Assembly (NCBI GenBank): GCA_900319505.1
Contig: ONOV01000077.1
Span: 1 to 6,242 of the forward strand
Reading direction: 5' to 3'
DNA from: an uncultured Erysipelotrichaceae bacterium
GTDB lineage: Bacteria; Bacillota_I; Bacilli_A; Erysipelotrichales; Erysipelotrichaceae
DNA: 6,242 nucleotides
Below the pieces are notes generated by a model. The model saw nothing but the letters and a program-made list of their open reading frames with translations. It ran no database searches and was not told the DNA's origin. The stretch's first letter is position 1; each line of letters starts with the position of its first letter. The translations under genes and the position numbers were made by a program. Of the stretch, positions 1-6,242 are shown in pieces.

Positions 1-54
1 CTTTCTTTCTCCGCATTGGGATACTGTAAAGGCAAAAGACTATGCGAACGAAAA

Positions 55-96
55 ACGATCTTTGCTGAGACTCTGATTCACTCAACGAAAGATCGT
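55..96. repeat. 9-bp inverted repeat with 24-nt loop
   Basis: ACGATCTTT at 55-63 is matched perfectly by AAAGATCGT at 88-96, separated by 24 nt. The heptamer AACGAAA also occurs twice in direct orientation, at 47-53 and 84-90. No run of T follows the right arm, so it does not look like a standard intrinsic terminator. It could be a transcript hairpin, a regulator site or part of a mobile-element end; the sequence does not decide between these. Confidence 0.5.
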
Positions 97-108
97 CGCT
101 TTATGTGA

Positions 109-120
109 TTCTGATCAGAA
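109..120. repeat. 12-bp perfect palindrome
   Basis: TTCTGATCAGAA is a perfect palindrome. It lies 12 bp to the right of the 9-bp inverted repeat. A palindrome of this length can be a dimeric repressor site or can occur by chance; there is no adjacent gene start to support regulation. Confidence 0.35.
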
Positions 121-370
121 GTTTTACAAGCTGCCATCTTACATGAGACGAGCTGCTATATCCACGGCTATCCGCAAGCATTCCGCCCGAGATCTCATGC
201 GAGTAAGACGGATCATCATATGGGTTATGAGGCGCGTATGCGTCACGTAACTGCAGGCCGTCGGTTTAAAGTCTAAAGGAACACAGGCCTCTGGAAGAAG
301 CCCAGGCTGTAGTCTGCAGGACTTAGTGGGGAGGTTCACTGTGCATAGCTGTTTATTACATATTGTCTAT

Positions 371-1219
371 TTACTCTGTGGCAAGCGGCATCTTGTGATC
401 CGGTGCCGGAAAAGCTTCATTCAGCTTCAGCCACTCTGTATGTGTGAACTTCAGATCCAAAGCTTTCAGATTTTCTTTAACATGCTTCACAGAACCGGCT
501 TTGACAATGGTACAGACATCCGGATTCTGCAGAACAAATCCCAGCATGACGGTACACGGACTGACATGATGTGCCAGCGCAATCCGTCTGATAACAGGAT
601 GCGAGATAATGCTTTCACGCTGTGAAGCATCATGGGCAAGCGGACAGTATGCCATTGCCTTCATATCATGTTCTTTGAGCCATGGCAATAGATCATATTC
701 AATACCTCTTGCGCTGATGTTGTACAGCACCTGGTCGACCATACAGTCACTGCCGCCAGCCGCCGCAACATCTTCCATATCCGCTGTGTCCAGATTGGAT
801 ACGCCCCAGCTTCTGATCATGCCGTCAGCCATGAGTTCATGCATGCATGATACGGTTTCCTCATAGGGAATATCCTCGTGCCAATGAAGCAGATACATAT
901 CAAGGTAATCCGTACCGAGCCGGCGCAGTGATTTTTCACAGGAGATGAATATATTCTCACGATCCGCATGCCAGGGATAGACTTTGGAGACGATAAACAG
1001 CTGTTCCCTTCGAAAAGGACGGATGGCTTCGCCGGTAAGTTCTTCTGCTTTTCCTTCCCCATACATTTCAGCTGTATCAATCAGGTTCATGCCATGTTCA
1101 ATGCCGCAGCGCAACGCTTCAATCTCATCTTTCCGGGTATCGGGATTTTCTCCCATATTCCATGTTCCCTGTCCCAGTATGGGAAGGAATATGTCATTCT
1201 TCAGCCGTATCGCCCTCAT
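371..1219 (-). CDS. Aldo/keto reductase (YeaE-like)
   Basis: This is a 282-residue cytosolic NAD(P)H-dependent aldo/keto reductase, of normal length for the family. The catalytic tetrad is complete: D48 and Y53 in DTAEMYG, K79 in SKVYP, and H112 in LLHWH. Other family marks are GQGTW at 16-20, GVSN at 139-142, QVLYN at 163-167, and a C-terminal IVKAGSVKHVKEN at 238-250 in the place that binds the 2'-phosphate of NADPH. The overall pattern, including RGIEYDLLPW and the PAP near the end, resembles E. coli YeaE, a methylglyoxal reductase, so small aldehydes are plausible substrates; the actual substrate cannot be read from sequence. The start is well set: AGGAGG lies 4 nt upstream of the ATG. 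The gene overlaps the end of the MerR-type regulator by 4 nt, so it is very likely translationally coupled and shares that gene's promoter. The TAA stop is at 371-373. No terminator is evident after it. Confidence 0.93.
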   Translation of the reverse strand: MRAIRLKNDIFLPILGQGTWNMGENPDTRKDEIEALRCGIEHGMNLIDTAEMYGEGKAEELTGEAIRPFRREQLFIVSKVYPWHADRENIFISCEKSLRRLGTDYLDMYLLHWHEDIPYEETVSCMHELMADGMIRSWGVSNLDTADMEDVAAAGGSDCMVDQVLYNISARGIEYDLLPWLKEHDMKAMAYCPLAHDASQRESIISHPVIRRIALAHHVSPCTVMLGFVLQNPDVCTIVKAGSVKHVKENLKALDLKFTHTEWLKLNEAFPAPDHKMPLATE

Positions 1220-2016
1220 CTTTCCTCCTCTTTGAGAATCTGTATCTCACTGACTTTTCTATCTCCGTCCATCTTTTCCAGAACAAAACTGGAAATCAAT
1301 ACCGGTTCTTTTTTATGCCAGGGGAAATATTCCTGCAATTCTCTCTCCAGAGAAAATCCCGCTTCTATTTTAGTATTTTTGCAGATATATGTACCAGCCG
1401 GCAGACACATAAAGTCTTTTCTGTTCCGCCCCGGCCGCATCACCCGGATCATTGCCAGTATTTTTCTTTTGCTTTTCTCTTTTCCATATGTAATATAGGC
1501 ACCGCCCGGGAATAGAGTATTGCCATAGTCTTTCTGATGACGGGCAAACAGCTCTATCATCTTATCAATTACTCCTGCCTTGGGATCATAATGCCAGTCA
1601 ATTTCAGCCGTATCGTACCATCGCTCCGGGAGCACTCTTTCATAAACACCGGTCTCGCTGCTGTACTGCTGGTTTGATTCAATTTCCTCCATTGTCTTTT
1701 CGGCAACAGCCAGCTTATTCTTCATATCACGGATTCTGTCTTCCAGTGCGGATGTGCCTTCCTGGATCACTCCTTTGAGATCAAATGAATTATCGTGCAT
1801 GAACTTCTCGAGATGCTTCAGCGGGATGTCCAGCGATACGCAGAGCTGAATCGCATCCAGCACCGCAAGCTGCTCTGGAGAATAGTAGCGATAGTGGGTC
1901 TTTGGATCAACAGCAGCGGGTTTGAGAAGACCGAGTTTTTCATAGTAGTGAAGGGATCCGATACTGATTCCTCTTAATGAGGCAAACTGATGTATAGTCA
2001 GATAATGATCCATCAT
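1216..2016 (-). CDS. MerR-family regulator with GyrI-like effector domain
   Basis: The protein has 266 residues from the ATG at 2016. The frame is open to a TTG at 2052, but that start lacks a ribosome site, whereas GAAAGG sits 7 nt before 2016; a second ATG follows directly at 2013. Residues 5-73 are a MerR winged helix-turn-helix, with SLHYYEKLGLLKP (21-33) and the HYRYY wing (41-45). Residues about 81-114 form the charged dimerisation coiled coil. Residues about 120-262 resemble the GyrI/BmrR effector-binding fold, including LFPGGAYITYG and a LPAGTYICKN stretch. The spaced cysteines of metal-sensing MerR proteins are absent, so a drug-like or other organic ligand is more likely than a metal. 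The protein is divergent from the exporter pair and shares an intergenic operator with it, pointing to local control of export and autorepression. It is BmrR/BltR-like in plan, but the ligand is unknown. Confidence 0.9.
   Translation of the reverse strand: MMDHYLTIHQFASLRGISIGSLHYYEKLGLLKPAAVDPKTHYRYYSPEQLAVLDAIQLCVSLDIPLKHLEKFMHDNSFDLKGVIQEGTSALEDRIRDMKNKLAVAEKTMEEIESNQQYSSETGVYERVLPERWYDTAEIDWHYDPKAGVIDKMIELFARHQKDYGNTLFPGGAYITYGKEKSKRKILAMIRVMRPGRNRKDFMCLPAGTYICKNTKIEAGFSLERELQEYFPWHKKEPVLISSFVLEKMDGDRKVSEIQILKEEER
1224..1229 (-). promoter_or_regulatory. Ribosome binding site of the aldo/keto reductase
   Basis: AGGAGG on the minus strand lies 4 nt upstream of the reductase ATG, inside the last codons of the regulator gene. 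It fixes the start and, with the ATGA overlap at 1216-1219, supports coupled translation of the two genes. Confidence 0.85.
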
Positions 2017-2063
2017 TGCGTCGCCTTTCTTTACAAATACAGGAATTTGCAATATGTCTATTG

Positions 2064-2084
2064 ACTCTACTATTGTATCAGAGT
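2064..2084. promoter_or_regulatory. Probable MerR operator dyad
   Basis: A 21-bp imperfect dyad has outer arms ACTCT (2064-2068) and AGAGT (2080-2084), plus the inner complementary pair TA/TA at 2071-2072 and 2076-2077; in all, 7 of 10 positions pair. It sits between the rightward -35 and -10, where MerR-family dimers bind. The divergent MerR-type gene is the obvious candidate to bind it. Confidence 0.65.
2072..2080 (-). promoter_or_regulatory. Leftward extended -10 promoter of the regulator operon
   Basis: The minus strand reads TGATACAAT, an extended -10 (TGn plus TACAAT, five of six matches to consensus). No good -35 lies at the expected distance, which is tolerated by extended -10 promoters. 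Transcription would begin near 2065, giving a leader of about 50 nt before the ATG at 2016. The element lies wholly inside the dyad between the rightward -35 and -10, so binding of the MerR protein there should block its own promoter. Confidence 0.5.
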
Positions 2085-2100
2085 TTATATTTTTACATAT

Positions 2101-2114
2101 CCGTTTTTTAACGG
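2101..2114 (+). other. Small hairpin in exporter leader
   Basis: CCGTT (2101-2105) and AACGG (2110-2114) form a perfect 5-bp stem around a TTTT loop. It would fall near the very 5' end of the mRNA if transcription starts near 2098, and its right arm ends one base before the ribosome site. It may protect the 5' end or adjust ribosome access. It is short, so a chance origin is possible. Confidence 0.35.
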
Positions 2115-2115
2115 C

Positions 2116-2121
2116 AGGAGG
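2116..2121 (+). promoter_or_regulatory. Ribosome binding site of first ABC subunit
   Basis: AGGAGG with 5 nt to the ATG at 2127 gives a strong initiation site and supports this start codon. Confidence 0.85.
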
Positions 2122-2126
2122 GATCG

Positions 2127-3884
2127 ATGTTAAAACTGTTTCGATACTTTAAGAAAAAAGATGTCGGTCTGGTCCTCATATCCATATGCTTTACGGCATT
2201 ATGTGTTTATGCAGATCTGACCATTCCGGATTATATGAGTGATATTACCCGGCTGATTGAAACATCCGGCACGGAGATGTCGGATATTCTTTCCATAGGC
2301 GGTAAGATGCTTGCCTATGCACTGCTTTCCATGGCTTCATCCATTGTCGTCTGTATCTGTGCTTCGACGCTGTCCAGTGATTTCTCGGCAAGACTGAGAG
2401 ACATGCTGTTCAAAAAGGTACAGAGCTTCTCAATGAATGAGATCGGACATTTCTCTACATCCAGTCTGATTACCCGTTCTACCAACGATGTAACGCAGAT
2501 TCAGATGTTTATTGTTCTAGGCCTGCAGATGCTGATCAGGGCACCGATCATGGCAGTATGGGCCGTCTTTAAGATCGTCGGACAGGCATGGCAGTGGACG
2601 CTGGCTACCGGCATTACCATTGTGCTGGTGCTGGCAGCGGTTATCATCATTCTGCAGTTTGCCGTACCGAAGTTCAAAATCATGCAGAAGCTCACAGACC
2701 GTCTCAATACAGTCACACGTGAAAACCTGACCGGTCTGAGAGTGGTCAGAGCATACAATGCCGAAGGCTATCAGGAAAACAAGTTTGAAAAAGCCAATGC
2801 AGATCTGACAGATGCCAACCTGTATGCCCAGCATGCGATGGCCTTTCTGATGCCAAGCATCATGTCATCCATCAACGGCCTGATGCTTGTTATCTACTGG
2901 ATCGGTGCCAGTGTCATTGAAAGTGCTGCGCTTGGTTCCAAGATCTCGCTCTTCTCCGACATGGTTGTCTTCTCACAGTATGCGATTCAGGCCATCATGT
3001 CATTCCTGATGCTGGTAATGATCTTCATGATTCTGCCAAGAGCCTCCGTTGCGGCACAGCGTATCAATGAAGTACTGGATACACCGCTGACGATTCAGAA
3101 CGGTACAGAAAAAGACGGTATGGCAGACAAAGAAGGCGAAATCGTATTTGATCATGTCTCTTTCCGCTATCCGGGCGGCCAGGATGATGTCCTGCATGAC
3201 ATTTCCTTTACTGCAAAGAAAGGAACAACAACAGCAATCATCGGAGCAACTGGCTCAGGCAAATCAACCCTGATCAACCTGATTCCGCGTTTCTACGATA
3301 CCAGTGAAGGAACCGTAACTGTCGATGGCAGAAATGTCAGAGATTACGATGAATGTGCACTGCGGAACAGAATCGGCTACATCTCCCAGTCCGCTATTCT
3401 GTTCACCGGTACCGTCAGTTCCAATGTGGGATTCGGTGACAATGGCAGAGAACCGGCCTCGGAAGAAGAAATCAAAGATGCGGTTGAAACAGCCCAGGCT
3501 TCAGAATTTGTTGAGAAGATGGACGGCACCTATGATGCCTACATCGCCCAACTTGGCGGCAACCTCTCCGGCGGTCAGAAACAGCGTCTTTCCATTGCCA
3601 GAGCCATTGCCCGCAAACCTGAAATCCTGATTTTCGATGACTCTTTCTCCGCTCTTGATTACAAGACCGACAGTATCCTGCGTAAAGAACTGGATGAAAA
3701 GTGTTCTGACACAACCCGTATCATTGTTGCCCAGCGTATCGGCACCATCCGCAATGCAGATCAGATCCTGGTTCTTGAGGATGGAAAGCTTGCCGGCATG
3801 GGCACACATGAAGAACTGATGAGCAGCTGCAGCGTGTACCAGCAGATTGCTTTGTCACAGCTCTCCAAGGAGGAACTTGCATGA
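2127..3884 (+). CDS. ABC exporter half-transporter, degenerate ATP-site subunit (BmrC-like)
   Basis: This 585-residue half-size exporter has an N-terminal membrane domain and a C-terminal ATPase. Membrane segments are visible at about 13-33, 57-82, 127-150, 157-179, 237-262 and 272-303, with the SLITRSTNDV coupling region at 113-122. The ATPase has Walker A GATGSGKST (373-381, K379), signature LSGGQ (480-484), Walker B ending in D504 and D-loop SALD (508-511). Two key residues are changed: the catalytic Glu after Walker B is D505, and the H-loop His is Q536 (VAQRI). This is the pattern of the weak-site partner in heterodimeric exporters such as TM287/TM288 and BmrC/BmrD, so it should work with the next gene, whose start it overlaps by 4 nt. 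Its own signature is canonical and would complete the active site of the partner. Location is the cytoplasmic membrane; multidrug or amphipathic-compound export is inferred from the family and from the divergent MerR gene. Confidence 0.93.
   Translation: MLKLFRYFKKKDVGLVLISICFTALCVYADLTIPDYMSDITRLIETSGTEMSDILSIGGKMLAYALLSMASSIVVCICASTLSSDFSARLRDMLFKKVQSFSMNEIGHFSTSSLITRSTNDVTQIQMFIVLGLQMLIRAPIMAVWAVFKIVGQAWQWTLATGITIVLVLAAVIIILQFAVPKFKIMQKLTDRLNTVTRENLTGLRVVRAYNAEGYQENKFEKANADLTDANLYAQHAMAFLMPSIMSSINGLMLVIYWIGASVIESAALGSKISLFSDMVVFSQYAIQAIMSFLMLVMIFMILPRASVAAQRINEVLDTPLTIQNGTEKDGMADKEGEIVFDHVSFRYPGGQDDVLHDISFTAKKGTTTAIIGATGSGKSTLINLIPRFYDTSEGTVTVDGRNVRDYDECALRNRIGYISQSAILFTGTVSSNVGFGDNGREPASEEEIKDAVETAQASEFVEKMDGTYDAYIAQLGGNLSGGQKQRLSIARAIARKPEILIFDDSFSALDYKTDSILRKELDEKCSDTTRIIVAQRIGTIRNADQILVLEDGKLAGMGTHEELMSSCSVYQQIALSQLSKEELA
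3867..3873 (+). promoter_or_regulatory. Ribosome binding site of second ABC subunit
   Basis: AAGGAGG lies within the last codons of the first subunit, 7 nt before the ATG at 3881. Together with the ATGA overlap (3881-3884) it indicates coupled, near-equal production of the two partners. Confidence 0.85.
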
Positions 3885-6241
3885 GTGAAGAAAGAAAAAG
3901 AAGAAACGCCGGTCCACACCGCGGTCCTGGAGCACCGCATGAAAAACCGAAGGATCTGACCGGTACATGGAAGAAGATCATCGGTTATAACCGCAAAGAC
4001 GGCATCTTGCTGATTGTTGCCTTATGCTGTGCGGTTGTCGCAACTGTATTCACACTGCTTGGGCCGAACAAGCTTGGCGACCTGACCAATCTGATCACTG
4101 ACGGCATCAAGCCGGATACAGATAAAATGCAGGAAGTTGTCGAAGACAGCACCGAAAACATGCAGACAAATATGAAAGATCTGACTTCTGCCATCACTGC
4201 TAACCTGCAGGATACAGACGCACTTCAGAAAAACATGAGAACAGCGATTGCATCCTCCAGTCTTTCTGCGGATGATGCCAAAGCCCTTGCGGCCATGGCA
4301 GCTTCCGGAAATATGGACATTACTTCTCTTTCCGATGATGCCCTGGATGTATTACTGAATCCTGTTACTGTCAATGATCAGACCTTCAGCGGATCCGAAC
4401 AGATCGAACTCATCAATGCGTTGAAGTCCATGCAGGATGCATCTGAAAAAGACATGGATATCACAGCTCTGACGGACAGTCTTTCTGATAAAGCTCTGGA
4501 TGCTGTTTTCACTGAAATCACCGTAGATGATGTGAAGATATCCGGTGATGATCAGCTGAAAACATTCAAAGTCCTTTCCAAAATCGATATGAATGATACT
4601 GACCAGGTCATGAAGCAGCTGGAGAAACTGCCCGATTCAGTCTATGGTCTGATCAGACCTTCCATTGATATGAATGCGGTAAAGAAGATTGTCTTCTTCC
4701 TGATCACAATCTACGCAGCCGGCTTTGTTCTCAATGCCCTGCAGGGATGGATTACAGCATCGGTTACGCAGAGGCTTTCCAAGAAGCTGCGTTCAGACAT
4801 TTCGGTCAAAATCAACAGACTTCAAATGTCCTGGTACAACCGCCACTCAACCGGCGATGTCATGTCTGTCGTCACAAACGATGTTGATACGATCGGCCAG
4901 AGTATCAACCAGAGCCTAAGTACATTCGTCTCGGCAATTGTGCTGTTTTTGGGCAGTCTGATCATGATGCTGATTACGGATGTACGCATGACGCTGGCAG
5001 CAGTTGCCTCCTGCTTCATCGGCTTCATCCTGCTGTTTATCATCATGGGCCACTCTCAGAAATACTTTACTGCCCAGCAGAAAGATCTCGGTGCCCTCAA
5101 TGGCTACATTGAAGAAAACTACACCGGTCATACCGTCATTAAAGCTTACAATGGTGAAGAAAAAGCAGAGAATACATTCACAAAGCTGAATACCAGTCTG
5201 CGCAATTCCGGTCTGAAGGCACAGTGTCTGGCCGGTCTGATGCAGCCGCTGATGGCCTTCATCGGCAACCTCGGTTATGTTGTTGTCTGTATCACCGGCG
5301 GTGTACTGACTCTGAATGGCGATATTGAATTCGGCGTCATCGTTTCCTTCATGCTGTATGTCAGATACTTTACCCAGCCGTTAGGACAGATTGCCCAGTC
5401 ACTTCAGTCCATGCAGTCTGCCGCCGCTGCCGGCGAAAGAGTATTCGGCTTCCTGGAAGAAACAGAAATGCCGGATGAAAGCAATAAGACAGCACATATT
5501 GAAAAAGCCAAGGGCTATGTTGATTTCGACCATGTAAGATTCCGCTATGACGGGGCTTCTCATGATGTCATCCATGACTTCTCAGCTCATGTTGAACCAG
5601 GGCAGAAGATTGCCATTGTCGGTCCTACCGGAGCCGGTAAAACAACCATGGTTAATCTGCTCATGCGCTTCTATGACCTGGAAGACGGTGAAATCAGAAT
5701 AGACGGTATTCCGACCCAGAACATGAAGCGTGAAGATGTTCACTCTCAGTTCTGTATGGTTCTGCAGGACACATGGCTGTTTGAAGGAACTGTCAGAGAG
5801 AATCTTGTCTATAACACACCGGATGTTTCTCAGGAGAAGATTGACGATGCCTGTAAGGCTGTCGGTCTGGACCACTTCATCAGAACACTGCCGCATGGCT
5901 ATGACACCGTACTCAACGATGAAACAGGCCTGTCTGCAGGTCAGAAGCAGCAGCTCACCATTGCCCGGGCCATGATCGCCGATAAGCCGATGCTGATTCT
6001 GGATGAAGCAACTTCCTCAGTAGATACCAGAACCGAGCTTCAGATTCAGTCTGCCATGGACCAGCTGATGGAAAACAGAACATCCTTCGTCATAGCCCAT
6101 CGTCTTTCCACCATCAGGGATGCGGATATGATCCTTGTTGTCAGAGACGGCAACATTGTTGAAAAAGGCACCCATGAAGAACTGCTGGCAAAGAACGGCT
6201 TCTATGCTGATCTCTACAACAGCCAGTTCCAGGAGGCATGA
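3881..6241 (+). CDS. ABC exporter half-transporter, catalytic subunit with large extracytoplasmic insert (BmrD-like)
   Basis: The protein has 786 residues, about 190 more than a usual half-exporter. A basic cytoplasmic N-terminus (1-40) leads into TM1 (about 41-60). A soluble Asp/Ser/Thr/Ala-rich insert (about 62-266) follows, then TM2 (about 268-290) and the remaining membrane helices up to about 510, with coupling region GDVMSVVTNDVDTI. The ATPase has Walker A GPTGAGKTT (581-589, K587), Walker B ending in D708 with catalytic E709, SSVD D-loop and H740, all intact. Its signature is LSAGQ (684-688), one change from LSGGQ; this signature would face the degenerate site of the first subunit. So it supplies the active Walker A/B site of the heterodimer. 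The insert falls in the first extracellular loop, where BmrD-type proteins also carry a smaller extra domain, and it contains an internal duplication. The stop is one base from the window end, so the gene is complete and anything downstream is unseen. Confidence 0.93.
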   Translation: MSEERKRRNAGPHRGPGAPHEKPKDLTGTWKKIIGYNRKDGILLIVALCCAVVATVFTLLGPNKLGDLTNLITDGIKPDTDKMQEVVEDSTENMQTNMKDLTSAITANLQDTDALQKNMRTAIASSSLSADDAKALAAMAASGNMDITSLSDDALDVLLNPVTVNDQTFSGSEQIELINALKSMQDASEKDMDITALTDSLSDKALDAVFTEITVDDVKISGDDQLKTFKVLSKIDMNDTDQVMKQLEKLPDSVYGLIRPSIDMNAVKKIVFFLITIYAAGFVLNALQGWITASVTQRLSKKLRSDISVKINRLQMSWYNRHSTGDVMSVVTNDVDTIGQSINQSLSTFVSAIVLFLGSLIMMLITDVRMTLAAVASCFIGFILLFIIMGHSQKYFTAQQKDLGALNGYIEENYTGHTVIKAYNGEEKAENTFTKLNTSLRNSGLKAQCLAGLMQPLMAFIGNLGYVVVCITGGVLTLNGDIEFGVIVSFMLYVRYFTQPLGQIAQSLQSMQSAAAAGERVFGFLEETEMPDESNKTAHIEKAKGYVDFDHVRFRYDGASHDVIHDFSAHVEPGQKIAIVGPTGAGKTTMVNLLMRFYDLEDGEIRIDGIPTQNMKREDVHSQFCMVLQDTWLFEGTVRENLVYNTPDVSQEKIDDACKAVGLDHFIRTLPHGYDTVLNDETGLSAGQKQQLTIARAMIADKPMLILDEATSSVDTRTELQIQSAMDQLMENRTSFVIAHRLSTIRDADMILVVRDGNIVEKGTHEELLAKNGFYADLYNSQFQEA
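4313..4585 (+). repeat. Duplicated ~40-residue module in the exporter's extracytoplasmic insert
   Basis: Residues 145-185 and 192-235 of the second ABC subunit align along their length. Both begin MDIT(S/A)L, continue with SD(D/K)ALD, then (V/I)TV(N/D)D, SG..Q, and end in a hydrophobic L(K/S)(S/K)(M/I) helix. The second copy has four extra residues (TDSL region, 198-201). A possible partial third copy, SLSADDAKAL, lies just upstream at about residues 127-136. The copies differ at many codons, so the duplication is old and seen at protein level, not as a recent DNA repeat. Confidence 0.7.
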
Positions 6242-6242
6242 A

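Larger units (their letters stand above)
1..370. other. Gene-poor left flank, possibly with decayed mobile-element end
   Basis: No intact gene is convincing here. Two rightward frames are open from the window edge, to a TGA at 74-76 and to a TGA at 106-108; either could be the tail of a gene beginning outside the window, but neither tail is recognisable. A leftward frame at 139-339 has an odd Arg/Thr/Met-rich composition, no family features and no clear ribosome site, so I treat it as chance. From about 196 the rightward strand reads HASKTDHHMGYEAR, loosely like the end of IS200/IS605 TnpB proteins. This is followed by small hairpins (CTGG/CCAG arms at 291-294 and 302-305; AGTCT/GGACT arms at 311-323). 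No U-tailed terminator for the leftward reductase operon is visible between 276 and 370. Confidence 0.5.
2061..2091 (+). promoter_or_regulatory. MerR-type promoter of the ABC exporter operon
   Basis: The -35 is TTGACT (2061-2066) and the -10 is TATATT (2086-2091), each five of six to consensus, separated by 19 bp instead of the usual 17. This over-long spacer is the hallmark of promoters activated by MerR proteins, which untwist the DNA to realign the two boxes. A competing -10 at 17-bp spacing (TTTATA, 2084-2089) fits poorly. Transcription would start near 2098, leaving a leader of about 29 nt. Confidence 0.7.

Noticed and set aside
55..96. Intrinsic terminator or CRISPR-like repeat at the left edge
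   Set aside because: There is no T-run after the stem and no regular repeat-spacer pattern; only two short copies of a heptamer are present.
326..625. Rightward open frame starting with GTG before and over the reductase 3' end
   Set aside because: Most of it is antisense to the reductase, whose catalytic tetrad and start are clear. Its residues look like chance translation.
968..1498. Long rightward open frame (about 176 codons) opposite the reductase and regulator genes
   Set aside because: It runs antisense across two well-supported genes, has a Ser/Phe/Ile-rich composition typical of shadow frames, and shows no family motif.
2017..2052. Upstream TTG start at 2052 for the MerR-type regulator
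   Set aside because: No ribosome site precedes it, the 12 extra residues do not belong to the MerR fold, and GAAAGG is well placed for the ATG at 2016.
2501..2834. Leftward open frames inside the first ABC gene
   Set aside because: They are antisense shadows of a membrane-domain coding region; rich in Cys, His and Arg and without recognisable features.

Overview
The window looks like a chromosomal segment of a low-to-mid GC Gram-positive bacterium (Bacillota). The signs are strong AGGAGG-type ribosome sites, ATGA start/stop overlaps, and a MerR-family gene divergent from a two-gene ABC exporter operon of the BmrC/BmrD kind. A gut-type Erysipelotrichia or Clostridia member would fit, but that is an impression from protein style and is not proven by the sequence.

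Layout: positions 1-370 hold no convincing intact gene. They contain a 9-bp inverted repeat, a 12-bp palindrome and a stretch that may be a decayed tnpB-like end. A leftward operon follows: a MerR-type regulator with a C-terminal effector-binding domain (start at 2016), overlapping by 4 nt an aldo/keto reductase (1219 to 371) that keeps the full catalytic tetrad. The 110-bp divergent intergenic region (2017-2126) carries a rightward promoter with a 19-bp spacer and an imperfect dyad inside that spacer, the classic MerR activation layout. A leftward extended -10 lies inside the same dyad. The rightward operon encodes two half-size ABC exporters, 2127-3884 and 3881-6241, also joined by a 4-nt overlap. 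The window ends one base after the second stop codon.

How it probably works: the two ABC subunits form a heterodimeric exporter with one degenerate ATP site. The first subunit has Asp instead of the catalytic Glu and Gln instead of the H-loop His; the second has a complete Walker B/H-loop set but an LSAGQ signature. The MerR protein would bind the shared operator, repress its own operon, and activate the exporter when it binds an amphipathic or drug-like ligand. The reductase made with the regulator may deal with reactive carbonyls linked to the same stress. The most unusual element is a roughly 200-residue extracytoplasmic insertion between TM1 and TM2 of the second ABC subunit. It contains an internal duplication of about 40 residues.
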